From: Sporosarcina gallistercoris
GTDB taxonomy: Bacteria; Bacillota; Bacilli; Bacillales_A; Planococcaceae
Assembly (NCBI RefSeq): GCF_014836415.1
Contig: NZ_JACSQY010000002.1
Location: forward strand, 336,958-400,957
Direction of reading: 5' to 3'
DNA length: 64,000 nt
Shown here: piece after piece, positions 16,208-24,887 of the stretch
Layout: every line of letters starts with the position of its first letter
Numbering within the stretch: the stretch's first letter is position 1
Position numbers and translations under genes: made by a program
Notes under the pieces: generated by a model
What the model was told of the DNA's origin: nothing
What the model saw: only the letters and a program-made list of their open reading frames with translations
Database searches by the model: none

Positions 16208-17401
16208 ATGCTGGATACGATCGAAGAAGCAATTGAAGATTTAAAAATCGGAAAACCGATAATTGTCGTGGATGATGAAAACCGTGAAAACGAGGGTGAT
16301 TTCATCTGCTTAGCGGAGTACGCAACTCCCGGGATGATTAACTTCATGGCGACAAAAGGCCGCGGTCTCATCTGTACACCGATTACCGAATCGAAAGCAG
16401 CTCAACTCGGTCTGCCGATGATGGCTGCACATAACACGGATGCACACGGGACCGCCTTCACAGTAAGCATTGACCATGCCGACTCCCATACTGGGATTAG
16501 TGCATTCGAGCGTTCTGAGACAATTTTAAAAATGTTAGATCATCAGTCAGCCCCCCAAGATTTCAAGCAGCCTGGTCACGTCTTCCCACTTGTTGCACAA
16601 AATAACGGAGTGCTTAGTCGAACAGGTCATACTGAAGCCTCAGTCGATTTAGCAAGGCTTGCAGGTAGTGAACCCGCGGCGGTCATTTGTGAGATTATGA
16701 GCGAGGATGGCTCGATGGCACGTTTGCCTGAATTGCGTCAGCTGGCGGATGAAGAGAAACTGAAATTGATCAGCATCGAAGATCTGGTCCAGTACCGCCT
16801 TACAAATGAGATACTCATTACTCGGGAAGCCCAAGTCTCACTGCCGGCGTCTTTCGGACAATTTGAGATGATTGGCTTTACTGAAAAACTGACAGGAAAA
16901 GAACACGTTGCACTCGTGAAAGGTGACCTGACCAGCGCGGAACCCATACTAGTCAGAGTACATTCGGAATGCTTGACAGGGGACGTCTTCGGTTCTTCCC
17001 GCTGTGATTGCGGTCCGCAATTACATGCCGCAATCGCAAAAATCGAGCAAGAAGGCCGCGGTGTGTTGCTTTATATGCGCCAGGAAGGTCGTGGAATCGG
17101 ACTCATCAACAAACTGAAAGCCTATGAATTGCAAGAGCAAGGTTTGGATACCGTTGAAGCGAATGCTGCACTCGGTTTTCCTGACGACTTACGTAACTAT
17201 AGAATCAGCGCTCAAATCTTACAGGACTTATGCATTTCTGACATAAGGTTGTTAACGAACAACCCTAGAAAGTTGGATGGACTAGCAGAGTATGGGATTA
17301 CGATTTCAGAACGTGTTCCAATTGAGCTCCCTTCTCGTCCCGAAAACAAGCAATACTTGCAAACGAAAGTAGAAAAACTCGGTCATTTATTGACCCTATA
17401 G
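16208..17401 (+). CDS. ribBA: Bifunctional DHBP synthase / GTP cyclohydrolase II
   Basis: A 397-residue fusion. The N-terminal half (to about 200) is 3,4-dihydroxy-2-butanone-4-phosphate synthase with [12 protein letters not shown] and [16 protein letters not shown] motifs ([17 protein letters not shown]); the C-terminal half is GTP cyclohydrolase II with zinc ligands in [18 protein letters not shown] and [12 protein letters not shown] 16208 is eight bases after AGGAGAGGG; the GTG at 16199 overlaps the ribosome binding site. Supplies both starting compounds of the pathway. Length as in Bacillus RibBA (398). Confidence 0.97.
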   Translation: MLDTIEEAIEDLKIGKPIIVVDDENRENEGDFICLAEYATPGMINFMATKGRGLICTPITESKAAQLGLPMMAAHNTDAHGTAFTVSIDHADSHTGISAFERSETILKMLDHQSAPQDFKQPGHVFPLVAQNNGVLSRTGHTEASVDLARLAGSEPAAVICEIMSEDGSMARLPELRQLADEEKLKLISIEDLVQYRLTNEILITREAQVSLPASFGQFEMIGFTEKLTGKEHVALVKGDLTSAEPILVRVHSECLTGDVFGSSRCDCGPQLHAAIAKIEQEGRGVLLYMRQEGRGIGLINKLKAYELQEQGLDTVEANAALGFPDDLRNYRISAQILQDLCISDIRLLTNNPRKLDGLAEYGITISERVPIELPSRPENKQYLQTKVEKLGHLLTL

Positions 17402-17413
17402 GAGGCAGTCATA

Positions 17414-17881
17414 GTGGGAACTGTATACGAAGGACATTTAGTTGGTACAGGATTAAAAATAGGTATGGTAGTCGGCCGGTTTAATGAATTCATCACAAGC
17501 AAGCTGCTTTCAGCTGCACAAGATGCATGCAGACGTCATGGGGTTTCCGAAGAGGATATCGATGTGGCCTGGGTGCCTGGTGCTTTCGAAATTCCGATGA
17601 TCGCTAAAAAAATGGCAGACTCCGGTAACTATGATGCAGTCATCACACTCGGCACCGTCATTCGTGGAGCAACGCCTCACTTCGACTACGTATGCAGCGA
17701 AACTGCCAAGGGTGTGGCGGCAGCTGGAATGCAATCCGGGATTCCCGTCATCTTTGGTGTGCTGACGACAGACTCAATTGAGCAATCAATTGAACGCGCA
17801 GGAACGAAAGCTGGAAACAAAGGCTGGGATGCAGCTGTTTCCGCTATTGAAATGGCGAACTTGAATAAACAGTTTTCATAA
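17414..17881 (+). CDS. ribH: 6,7-dimethyl-8-ribityllumazine synthase
   Basis: A 155-residue beta subunit that condenses DHBP with the pyrimidine. [39 protein letters not shown] (with catalytic histidine) and [11 protein letters not shown] are signature motifs. GTG start, with AGGAGG upstream. Last gene of the operon, 12 bases after ribBA. In Bacillus it forms a 60-subunit capsid around riboflavin synthase. Confidence 0.97.
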   Translation: MGTVYEGHLVGTGLKIGMVVGRFNEFITSKLLSAAQDACRRHGVSEEDIDVAWVPGAFEIPMIAKKMADSGNYDAVITLGTVIRGATPHFDYVCSETAKGVAAAGMQSGIPVIFGVLTTDSIEQSIERAGTKAGNKGWDAAVSAIEMANLNKQFS

Positions 17882-17914
17882 GACAGTTTCCATATTCCTT
17901 TCAATAGTGGGTTG

Positions 17915-17945
17915 AGTTGTTCTAAAGTAGGATATAGGAACAACT
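17915..17945 (+). other. Hairpin after ribH without a T-run
   Basis: AGTTGTTC pairs with GAACAACT around a 15-base loop, 34 bases after ribH. There is no T-tract, so it is at best a weak or Rho-assisted terminator or an mRNA-stabilising stem. Confidence 0.3.
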
Positions 17946-18009
17946 AGCAGGATGATGCTTTTGTAAAATAAAGCACAAATCCAATAATTGCTGTAGGAGG
18001 AATCCACCG

Positions 18010-18411
18010 ATGTCTATCACATATACATTTAAAACGGATCAGTTGACGAAAGACAACATCCAACAATTATTCCAGTCCGTTGAATGGGAGTCCGCTTCCC
18101 ATCCAAATGATTTACACAATGCCATCCTCAACTCCCACTCGGTAGCAACTGCATGGGACAACGGGCGCCTGATTGGACTAGCCAATGCGATGTCTGATGG
18201 ATCGATGACTGTCTACTTCCATTACGTCCTTACAGATCCAGACTATCAAGGTCAAGGTGTCGGTAAAGAGATTATGAAGATGATGTTGGAAAAGTATGAG
18301 ACGATGCACACGAAAGTACTCGTTTCTTATCCAAAAGCAGTTGGTTTTTATGAGTCTCTTGGCTTTGAACCAGAAGAATCCAGTACACCGATGTATGTAT
18401 TCTCGAACTGA
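18010..18411 (+). CDS. GNAT family N-acetyltransferase (small)
   Basis: A 133-residue single-domain acetyltransferase: ATAWDNGRLIGLANAMSDG, VYFHYVLTDPDYQGQGVGKE (acetyl-CoA loop QGQGVG) and YPKAVGFYESLGFEP. Start ATG follows GTAGGAGG. Substrate unknown; YfiR/PhnO-like small GNATs have this size. Monocistronic with its own terminator. Confidence 0.88.
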   Translation: MSITYTFKTDQLTKDNIQQLFQSVEWESASHPNDLHNAILNSHSVATAWDNGRLIGLANAMSDGSMTVYFHYVLTDPDYQGQGVGKEIMKMMLEKYETMHTKVLVSYPKAVGFYESLGFEPEESSTPMYVFSN

Positions 18412-18420
18412 ATCCATAGG

Positions 18421-18459
18421 AAAAACGCATCCCTTATCATAACCGGGGATGCGTTTTTT
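18421..18459. terminator. Shared terminator of the GNAT gene and queT
   Basis: AAAACGCATCCC pairs with GGGATGCGTTTT. Six T on the + strand and five A on the left make it bidirectional between these convergent genes. Confidence 0.9.
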
Positions 18460-18965
18460 CATTTTGTGAAATCTATTTTTTTTGAAAGAGCGAGCATGAT
18501 GCTGCCGCCAACGGTCATTGACAATAGTTCGCCAGCGCCTACTGTGAACCAAGTGATCCAAAATGGTGCGCCGTACAATAAGGTCAACTGTCCAGCGACG
18601 GTGAACATGGAAACGGCGAAAATTACGGCAGTCCAGACAAACTTCAGTTTGTCCGACTTCAGTTTTCTCGTAGCAGCCCGGCTCATGAGAAGCACGAGAA
18701 ACGTGGCGACTCCACCAATCGGTACGTCCAGGAACCAAGTTGGAGAGAAGAAGTTCGCTAGCACCACTCCTGCTGTCACAGCGATGATATATCGCTTGTG
18801 AAACAACGCCAAGTAGTTGAACATCTCAGACAGCCTTAACTGGACCGCGCCGAAACTGATGACCGCAAGCGTGAGCGTGACAGCGACATAAAGTCCCGCC
18901 ACCACCGCCATTTTCGCAAGTTCTCCGACCGCAATCCGCTGACGCTCTTTTGCGAGTAACGTCAT
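18459..18965 (-). CDS. queT: QueT family queuosine-precursor transporter (ECF S component)
   Basis: A 168-residue membrane protein with about five helices. The motif GAVQLRLSEMFNYLALF and GVVLANFFSP are characteristic of QueT (formerly COG4708/YplT), the substrate-binding component that imports preQ1 or preQ0 with a shared energy-coupling module. The ATG at 18965 follows AAAGGAGG by seven bases; a longer frame to 19022 has no start signal. Homologues are commonly under preQ1 riboswitch control, and the leader here is highly structured (next feature). Confidence 0.9.
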   Translation of the reverse strand: MTLLAKERQRIAVGELAKMAVVAGLYVAVTLTLAVISFGAVQLRLSEMFNYLALFHKRYIIAVTAGVVLANFFSPTWFLDVPIGGVATFLVLLMSRAATRKLKSDKLKFVWTAVIFAVSMFTVAGQLTLLYGAPFWITWFTVGAGELLSMTVGGSIMLALSKKIDFTK

Positions 18966-18972
18966 ATATAGT

Positions 18973-19063
18973 CCTCCTTTGTAAAACAGCAAAACAGCTG
19001 TTTTAGTAGTAACTGCGACCAAAGGAAGAAAGAGCCGATTGCTCCGTCAAAAAGTGCCGCAGT
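18973..19063 (-). promoter_or_regulatory. Candidate preQ1-type riboswitch leader of queT (pseudoknot hiding the RBS)
   Basis: On the - strand the order is ACTGCG (19058-19063), a small stem GAGC/GCTC (19032-19044), CTTCCTTTG (19020-19028), CGCAGT (19012-19017), a perfect stem TAAAACAGC/GCTGTTTTA (18982-19005), then the ribosome binding site CAAAGGAGG (18973-18981). CTTCCTTTG can pair with CAAAGGAGG from within the loop closed by ACTGCG/CGCAGT, an H-type pseudoknot with an embedded hairpin, the layout of the preQ1-II class. I cannot match the conserved core bases, so the class is inference. Confidence 0.45.
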
Positions 19064-19118
19064 GCAGGCAAAAAGACTGCCTGCCTAGTATAGCAGAATT
19101 CGTGCGTCCTGAGAATGG

Positions 19119-19874
19119 TCACTTCGCCGTCCAACCACCATCGATCGAAATAACCGTTCCATGGACATAATCGGAAGCAGCTCCAGCTAAGTAGAGTGTC
19201 AGTTTCGCGACTTCTTCAGGCTGCGCCCAGCGTCCCGCAGGTGTTTCCTCAGCGACCCACTCCGCCATTTTTCCATCCCCTGCAAAATCGGCAGCATTCA
19301 TTGGCGTCTGGATGGCGCCTGGTGCAATTGCATTTGCTCTTATTCCTTCCCGACAATAATCCAGATCGACTTGTTTCGTATAGCCGACAACCGCATGTTT
19401 GGATGCCGTGTATGCTGCTCCCCCTCCGCCTCCAACGATTCCTGCAATGGAAGCCATATTCACCAGTACACCTGATTTCCTCTTCAGCATATGCGGCAAG
19501 ATTGCATTCGTTACGAAAAACATGCCTTTTATGTTCGTATTCATAATACGATCCCACAACGCTTCATCGGTATCTAACGTTTTCGTATATCCATCAAGCA
19601 CGCCTGCCGTATTGCACAGAATGTCGATGCGGCCGAAAAATCCGATTGCCTGACTCACCGCCTCTGTCACTTCACGTTGGTCAGTCACACTTCCTTCGCT
19701 ATAACGAAAGTGACTTGGATGCTCGCTTGCCAGGTTCTCCAAGCCCGTTTGAAGAACGTCAAATCCATAGACATACGCACCTTGTTCAAGGAACGCAAGT
19801 GCTTGGGCATACCCGATTCCTGAAGCTGCACCCGTGATGAACACCGTTTTCCCCGCAAATTCACTTTGTGCCAT
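19119..19874 (-). CDS. Short-chain dehydrogenase/reductase (FabG-like)
   Basis: A 251-residue classical SDR: cofactor loop TGAASGIG near residue 13, NTAG in LCNTAGVLDG, catalytic serine MASIAGI, catalytic YTASK and the C-terminal ISIDGGWTAK. ATG 19874 follows TGGAGG; the longer frame starting at 19913 is not supported. Often labelled 3-oxoacyl-ACP reductase, but the true substrate is unknown. Monocistronic. Confidence 0.88.
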   Translation of the reverse strand: MAQSEFAGKTVFITGAASGIGYAQALAFLEQGAYVYGFDVLQTGLENLASEHPSHFRYSEGSVTDQREVTEAVSQAIGFFGRIDILCNTAGVLDGYTKTLDTDEALWDRIMNTNIKGMFFVTNAILPHMLKRKSGVLVNMASIAGIVGGGGGAAYTASKHAVVGYTKQVDLDYCREGIRANAIAPGAIQTPMNAADFAGDGKMAEWVAEETPAGRWAQPEEVAKLTLYLAGAASDYVHGTVISIDGGWTAK

Positions 19875-19929
19875 CGTTGAATTCCTCCATTCAAAAAGCC
19901 CATGATTGCTCATGAGCTGTTGTGTTTGT

Positions 19930-20154
19930 TTATTCTACAATCGACCAGTCTTCCGCTAATAGATCGCATACCGTCGGTGTAAACATCGTGTACCCTTCAC
20001 CCGTTACATTAATGACGAAATAAGGATTCATCTTTTCCCCATCCAACGATTCAGCCTCAACAAGTTTCACGTAAAGTTCTGCGCCGCCCCATCCATTCCG
20101 AATGACTTTGTCGCCTGCTTTTAGTCGCGGTAAAATTTCTTCAAATGTCATCAT
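19930..20154 (-). CDS. DUF2829 protein, Tad2-like fold
   Basis: A 74-residue protein starting MMTFEEILPRLKAGDKVIRNGWGG, with FVINVTGEGY and the C-terminal LLAEDWSIVE. These are the DUF2829 marks. In phages, members of this family (Tad2) bind the cyclic-nucleotide-like signal of Thoeris defence and so block it; chromosomal copies have no established role. Start ATG follows GAGAGGATGG. No phage genes surround it. It lies between an SDR gene and an HxlR regulator, 18 bases after the latter, so it may be cotranscribed with it. Confidence 0.82.
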   Translation of the reverse strand: MMTFEEILPRLKAGDKVIRNGWGGAELYVKLVEAESLDGEKMNPYFVINVTGEGYTMFTPTVCDLLAEDWSIVE

Positions 20155-20172
20155 CTATCCATCCTCTCAAAC

Positions 20173-20547
20173 TTAAGATTCGTTTTCTGCTTTCGACTGC
20201 GTGCAGCCGCCGTTCGATTTCACCCACGTCAAAATCGAGCGGATGATTGGATCGAATGCTAACCCTTGCTCTGTTAGCTCATATTCCACTTTACGGGAAG
20301 AGAGTAACGTCCTCTTTACAGCAAAACCATGCGCTTCCAATTCTTTCAAACGCTCTGTCAGCAGACGGTCTGAAATGCCTTGGATTTCCGCTGCTAATTC
20401 ATGGTACCGCTTGGGTCCATCTAATAGATGGTAAATGATAATCCCCATCCACCGTTTACCGATAAATTCTATTGTCGCATGAAAACTATCACATGCGACA
20501 TGCCCATTTTGTGATGGAGATTGAATAAGTTCGTCGGTTTTTTTCAT
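20173..20547 (-). CDS. HxlR/DUF24 winged-helix regulator, YodB-like
   Basis: A 124-residue regulator: ACDSFHATIEFIGKRWMG, LLDGPKRYHELAAEI, ISDRLLTERLKELEAHG and VEYELTEQG. The N-terminal cysteine before FIGKRW is the redox-sensing cysteine position of YodB and HypR, and a second cysteine (GGCTQ) lies near the C-terminus as in YodB. YodB represses a nitroreductase gene (yodC) and responds to quinones and diamide; here too a nitroreductase is divergent. ATG 20547 follows AGGGG. Confidence 0.85.
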   Translation of the reverse strand: MKKTDELIQSPSQNGHVACDSFHATIEFIGKRWMGIIIYHLLDGPKRYHELAAEIQGISDRLLTERLKELEAHGFAVKRTLLSSRKVEYELTEQGLAFDPIIRSILTWVKSNGGCTQSKAENES

Positions 20548-20595
20548 CGTCAAAACCCCTATTCTTAAGTTAATTCCACTCTACCACAGTCATAG

Positions 20596-20650
20596 TTGAC
20601 AAACAAGCTTACCAATAGTAAGCTGAATCATGTACTTACTAAAGGTAAGT
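20596..20650 (+). promoter_or_regulatory. Nitroreductase promoter with two palindromic operators
   Basis: TTGACA (20596-20601) lies before AGCTTAC-CAATA-GTAAGCT (20606-20624) and ACTTAC-TAAAG-GTAAGT (20634-20650). The two dyads share CTTAC-N5-GTAAG with the same 5-base centre and are 28 bases apart, likely operators for the adjacent HxlR regulator. Confidence 0.7.
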
Positions 20651-20684
20651 TGAATTCAAATGTAATCACAAAGGAGTTTTTAAC

Positions 20685-21311
20685 ATGACAGAACTATTTG
20701 CCCCACTATCAGAAGTCATTCACGCTCGTAAATCCGTCCGGAAATTCGATTCGGAATATCATATTGCACCCGAAGTGATTGAAGAAATGTTACAAGAAGC
20801 AACACTTGCCCCTTCTTCAAGCAACTTACAGCCTTGGCGGTTTATCGTCATTCAAGACCAAGAAGCTAAAAAGAAAATTAAAGAGTTTTCATTCAACCAA
20901 GAACAAATGGAGACGTCTTCTGCCATCATCGCAGTAATTGGCGATACAGAAATGTATCATAATATTGATGAGATCTATGGTGCCAACTTACAAGCTGGTT
21001 ATATCGACGAAGTCAATGTCCAAAGACAGATCGATAATGCAAAGGCTCTTTACCCGAATGCACCAACAGCCGCTCGCTTGACGATTGCTGCGTTTGATGC
21101 AGGTCTCGTTTCGATGCAATTAATGTTGATTGCAAAAGCGAAAGGCTTTGACACGGTCCCTATGGGCGGTTTCGATAAAGCGCAATTTGCTAAAGAATTC
21201 AACCTGGAAGACCGTTACGTTCCACTTGTGCTGATTGCCCTTGGGAAGGCAGCTGCACCGGCATACGGTTCTACTCGTCTGCCACTTGAGAAAATCACAT
21301 CATTTGTATAA
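20685..21311 (+). CDS. NAD(P)H nitroreductase family protein, YodC-like
   Basis: A 208-residue flavoprotein: IHARKSVRKFDS (FMN phosphate binding), TLAPSSSNLQPWRFIVI, LMLIAKAKGFDTVPMGGFD and VPLVLIALGKAA. Reduces nitro compounds or quinones by two-electron transfer. It resembles Bacillus YodC in length and C-terminus (STRLPLEKITSFV). ATG follows AAAGGAG. Divergent from the HxlR regulator, which probably represses it until oxidants or quinones appear. Confidence 0.9.
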   Translation: MTELFAPLSEVIHARKSVRKFDSEYHIAPEVIEEMLQEATLAPSSSNLQPWRFIVIQDQEAKKKIKEFSFNQEQMETSSAIIAVIGDTEMYHNIDEIYGANLQAGYIDEVNVQRQIDNAKALYPNAPTAARLTIAAFDAGLVSMQLMLIAKAKGFDTVPMGGFDKAQFAKEFNLEDRYVPLVLIALGKAAAPAYGSTRLPLEKITSFV

Positions 21312-21320
21312 GGATTAGAC

Positions 21321-21352
21321 AAAACGCATCCCCAATTGGGGTGCGTTTTTTG
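21321..21352 (+). terminator. Terminator of the nitroreductase gene
   Basis: AAAACGCATCCCC and GGGGTGCGTTTTTT around AATT, with a T-run. Confidence 0.9.
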
Positions 21353-21483
21353 TTTTACAGAGATCGTATTGTACTTCCATTGAAATAGTAGCTAAAGTAA
21401 TTCCTTTCATCTCAACAAACCAGTTGGATGGTATCTCTTTTCCATCGCATCCATTTTATCAATTCACCCTTTCAATTCGCACT

Positions 21484-21520
21484 AAAAACTGCCCACTACG
21501 TCAATCAACGACGTGGGCAG
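21484..21520 (-). terminator. Terminator of the NAD(P)-binding protein gene
   Basis: CTGCCCAC pairs with GTGGGCAG, with inner CGT/ACG pairing; on the - strand followed by TTTTTAG. It lies just after the stop at 21528. Confidence 0.8.
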
Positions 21521-21527
21521 TAGAAAT

Positions 21528-22976
21528 TCATCGGTTCTCTTCAACTGTTAGGTTTCTGACATACTGGCGATCTCGCTCACTTACGCTCAACCGGTGCATA
21601 TGTTTCCTGAACGCACTCATGACGAACGCATGCATATTCGCTTGTGTAACATAGTAAACAAACCAAGGAAGCGATGGCAGGTAATCATGAATCGCTATAA
21701 TCGCTTCACTCGCTCCCGGTATTTTACGGAACTCCATCCGCCCTCGCTCATTCGTTTGGTCATCCAGTAAAAATCCACCTGTAATGTAGTAGAGCGCCCG
21801 GTCTTCAGTACTTCGCTCTCCTGAATAAGATAATTCCAGAAGCGTGCGACTTCCGAGGAATCCGATTCTACAATTCAAATCGCTGTCTACCGTCGTTTGG
21901 ACCCATGGATTCAAAAATGTCTCCAGCCATTTTACGTAATAACGTGCGGCTTCATCCGCCGTCCATCCAGTTGGCAACTCCACCCGCTGAACAGAGCGGA
22001 CATCTTGTTTCAGAGGACCGAATACCGGTAAAAGGGATGTAGAGCGTTTGTCTTTTTGAGCATCTGCGTCCATCGCGATTTGTGCAGCTTCCTTAAATGG
22101 GGTTTTTCCATTGCTAATCCCTTCAACTGTATACCTTTTGTGGACAACCATCGGATGCTTTAAGCTTTCCAAAAGTGGATACACCATCTCTTTCGGGGTA
22201 TTCGTGACCAGTCTGAGCCATAGTCTGGAGAGGGTTATCGAGAAGAACGGTACATTGAGCATAATAGGGTTTTTCCCCATAACATTTGCCGTTGCCTTCA
22301 TCATCGTTTTGTAAGTCATCACATCCGGTCCACCAATATCAATGGAACGATCTTTCAAGTCAAAGTCCATGATGATGGAAGTCAATGCAGACAACACATC
22401 CTTCAAAGCGACGGGCTGTGTTTTTGTGCTCGTCCACTTCGGGAGGATCATAATCGGCAGACGCTTCACAAGCTTTGATAGAATTGGAAAAGAGGAACCT
22501 TTAGGACCGACTATCAAGCCTGCTCGTAAAGCGGTCACTGGAACGTCATACGCTCGCAATACTCGTTCCACTTCCAACCGGCTTCGCAAGTGCTGAGAAA
22601 GTTTTGACTCGTAGTCTTCCGGAATAATTCCGCTCAAATAGACAATTTGCTGAATGCCTTGACGTTTTGCGGCTTGTGCAAAGTTATCCGCCAAAATCAC
22701 ATCCATATCTTCAAAATTGCCTTGTGTCAGCTTTGCGGATTTCAACATCGAATGGACCAGATATACTGCAATGTCAGCGCCCTCTACCCCTTTTTCTGCA
22801 TCCTTCATAGAAAACAGATCACATGAGCGCCACTTTACATCTTCGGTATCTTTACGCCGTCCGCCATTTCTGGATAATGCAATAACTGTCGCTTTCCCTT
22901 TTAAATATTCCAGTAAGCTATTCCCGATATATCCGCTTGCTCCCGCTATCGCTACCACCGGCTTTCTTTCTGCCAT
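21528..22976 (-). CDS. NmrA-like NAD(P)-binding protein with C-terminal DUF2867 domain
   Basis: A 482-residue two-domain protein. Residues 1-290 are an atypical SDR/NmrA fold with VAIAGASGYIGNSLLEYL and RAGLIVGPKGSSFPIL; residues 310-480 are DUF2867, a SRPBCC-like domain seen in GFLGSRTLLELSYSGE and LPWFVYYVTQANMHAFVMSAF. Such fusions are conserved in Bacillales, function unknown. ATG 22976 follows AAGGAGG. Single gene. Confidence 0.85.
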   Translation of the reverse strand: MAERKPVVAIAGASGYIGNSLLEYLKGKATVIALSRNGGRRKDTEDVKWRSCDLFSMKDAEKGVEGADIAVYLVHSMLKSAKLTQGNFEDMDVILADNFAQAAKRQGIQQIVYLSGIIPEDYESKLSQHLRSRLEVERVLRAYDVPVTALRAGLIVGPKGSSFPILSKLVKRLPIMILPKWTSTKTQPVALKDVLSALTSIIMDFDLKDRSIDIGGPDVMTYKTMMKATANVMGKNPIMLNVPFFSITLSRLWLRLVTNTPKEMVYPLLESLKHPMVVHKRYTVEGISNGKTPFKEAAQIAMDADAQKDKRSTSLLPVFGPLKQDVRSVQRVELPTGWTADEAARYYVKWLETFLNPWVQTTVDSDLNCRIGFLGSRTLLELSYSGERSTEDRALYYITGGFLLDDQTNERGRMEFRKIPGASEAIIAIHDYLPSLPWFVYYVTQANMHAFVMSAFRKHMHRLSVSERDRQYVRNLTVEENR

Positions 22977-23130
22977 TCATTCCGCCTCCTTGGTCATTCC
23001 CTCTAATTTTCTGTACCCTTGCACTCGCCCTCCTAAGCCTTCTACCTCACTTGTCATCAATTATACATAGATGATTGAAAATTGCCTCTTTAATGCGTAT
23101 ACTCAACACAATACGAGAAGGGGTGTCTCT

Positions 23131-23991
23131 ATGAAAATCATGTTTTTCGACGATCCATTTAAATTTGCTGCCAAAGCAGAACCGATTTTATCAGAAGGGG
23201 AAGATGTTTTCAGCCTATTCAATGGGGTATTGCAATCCATTAAAGCCGGCATGGTACAAGAGCCGTTGATGGCAACTGCGGAACAGCACGGCAACGTGAT
23301 CGCTTTGTTTCAAATGACGCCGCCTTTCCCGCTCAACATGATTTTTACGGATGAACAGCAGATGGATGCGGCAATCGATGGGATGATTGACTACATCCTC
23401 TCCAACGACTTGGCACTGCCTTCGATCATTAGTTTGAAACCATGGGCTGAGAGATTCGCAGCTAGATGGAGTGCCCAGACCAATCAACCCTCCAAAACGA
23501 TAATGGACCAAGGTTTGTATCGATTAGATAAGGTCGATGAAACCCTCGAGAAAAGTCCCGGAACATTCAGGCTAGCCCAAGAATCCGACAAACCGCTGCT
23601 TAAAAAATGGCATATCGGATTTATAGAAGATACCCAGATGCCCGAAGTGACCCCAGAACAAGCAGCAGAGTGGGTAGCGCGCGCAGTTGAGCGTGAGGAA
23701 ATTGTGCTGTGGGAAGACAACGGAATTCCAGTGGCATGTGCAAAGCAAGCAAGACCTTCGCAAAACAGCATCACAGTTTCCTTCGTCTATACACCGACTG
23801 AACACCGGAGGAAAGGCTATGCACGGACCCTCGTCGCAGACTTTTCTGCCAAGTTATTAAACAACTACGAATTCTGCATGCTCTACACAGACATGACGAA
23901 CCCAACGTCTAACAAGATTTATCAGGAAATAGGATACAAGAAAATTGCAGATTCTGTGCAATTGGGATTTGAAGTGAAGGAGGATCGTTAA
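23131..23991 (+). CDS. GNAT family N-acetyltransferase with N-terminal domain
   Basis: A 286-residue protein. The C-terminal half (from about 150) is a GNAT domain: GTFRLAQESDKPLLKKW, ITVSFVYTPTEHRRKGYARTL (acetyl-CoA loop RRKGYA) and NPTSNKIYQEIGYKK. ATG 23131 follows AAGGGGTG; the frame extends upstream without a start signal. It is followed without a gap by the hydrolase gene at 23992, forming an operon. Substrate unknown. Confidence 0.87.
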   Translation: MKIMFFDDPFKFAAKAEPILSEGEDVFSLFNGVLQSIKAGMVQEPLMATAEQHGNVIALFQMTPPFPLNMIFTDEQQMDAAIDGMIDYILSNDLALPSIISLKPWAERFAARWSAQTNQPSKTIMDQGLYRLDKVDETLEKSPGTFRLAQESDKPLLKKWHIGFIEDTQMPEVTPEQAAEWVARAVEREEIVLWEDNGIPVACAKQARPSQNSITVSFVYTPTEHRRKGYARTLVADFSAKLLNNYEFCMLYTDMTNPTSNKIYQEIGYKKIADSVQLGFEVKEDR

Positions 23992-24879
23992 GTGGATAAA
24001 CGATATGGCATCACCCCAGAGGAGAAAGAATTGGGTACTATGTGGAAGCAACAAATGATTACGACAGAACGCGGAGATTTCGAGCTATTTACGAAAGGAA
24101 GCGGACAGCCCCTTTGCGTCACTCACTTATATAGCGAATTCAATAAGAACGGCAACCTTTTTGCCAATATCTTCACAAAGAGTGCGACAGTTTATCTTGT
24201 GAATTTGCGCGGTTGTGGAAACTCTTCACCACAAAATGAAGAATATACGTTAGGAATGGACGATGCAGTGAAGGACTTGGAAGCAATACGCAAGTCTCTC
24301 TCCATCAAAAAATGGATTTTTGCAGGTCACTCTACTGGTGGAATGCTCGCATTAAAGTATGCCACGCAATTTCCGGAAAGTTTAGTGAAAATCATTGCTG
24401 GTGGCTTATGCGCTTCGTCAGACTATATGAAAGACAAGGGGAGTATATATTGTTCCCAAAATCCTAATAACACCCGCTTGCTAGAAATATTATCCACCTT
24501 AAAAGATCGTGCATCCACGGCAGACCAGCGACGTGCTGCCGGGAAAGAGTGGTCACTGATGTCTCTTTATAACGAGGATACCTATGATGAAATGATTAGA
24601 AGGCCAAACAGCGGAAAGACGGTACCCGCACGCTTAGATTACTTCTCCTATGAAGAACTGCCAACGTATGATCTAAGAGCTTCACTTATGGATGTTTATG
24701 TTGAGGCACATATCTATTCTGGCCTTCATGATGCTCAATGTCCTCATCATTTTTCCAAGGAAGCGGCAGAATTGATGCCCAACTCAACGATGACCACTTT
24801 TGAATACAGCAATCACTCACCCTTCATAGAAGAAGAAAAGGAATTTGAAAGATTTGTTCAAGATGAAGTATTTTCGTAA
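23992..24879 (+). CDS. Alpha/beta hydrolase
   Basis: A 295-residue hydrolase with the nucleophile elbow GHSTGG (serine around residue 118), acid in GLHDAQCP and histidine in YSNHSPF. The N-terminal strand region NLRGCGNSS fits proline iminopeptidase-like enzymes, but the substrate is not determinable. GTG start directly after the preceding stop codon, with AAGGAGG eight bases upstream inside the GNAT gene; translationally coupled to it. Confidence 0.88.
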   Translation: MDKRYGITPEEKELGTMWKQQMITTERGDFELFTKGSGQPLCVTHLYSEFNKNGNLFANIFTKSATVYLVNLRGCGNSSPQNEEYTLGMDDAVKDLEAIRKSLSIKKWIFAGHSTGGMLALKYATQFPESLVKIIAGGLCASSDYMKDKGSIYCSQNPNNTRLLEILSTLKDRASTADQRRAAGKEWSLMSLYNEDTYDEMIRRPNSGKTVPARLDYFSYEELPTYDLRASLMDVYVEAHIYSGLHDAQCPHHFSKEAAELMPNSTMTTFEYSNHSPFIEEEKEFERFVQDEVFS

Positions 24880-24887
24880 AATACGCT

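Noticed and set aside
17881..18009. Intrinsic terminator after ribH
   Set aside because: The hairpin at 17915-17945 has no T-run, so it is listed only as a hairpin.
19064..19100. preQ1-I riboswitch upstream of queT
   Set aside because: The expected preQ1-I core (C-rich loop and A-rich tail before the RBS) is not found; only the pseudoknot described at 18973-19063 is plausible.
20173..20547. Phage origin of the DUF2829 region
   Set aside because: Flanking genes are ordinary chromosomal genes, with no integrase, attachment repeats or structural genes.
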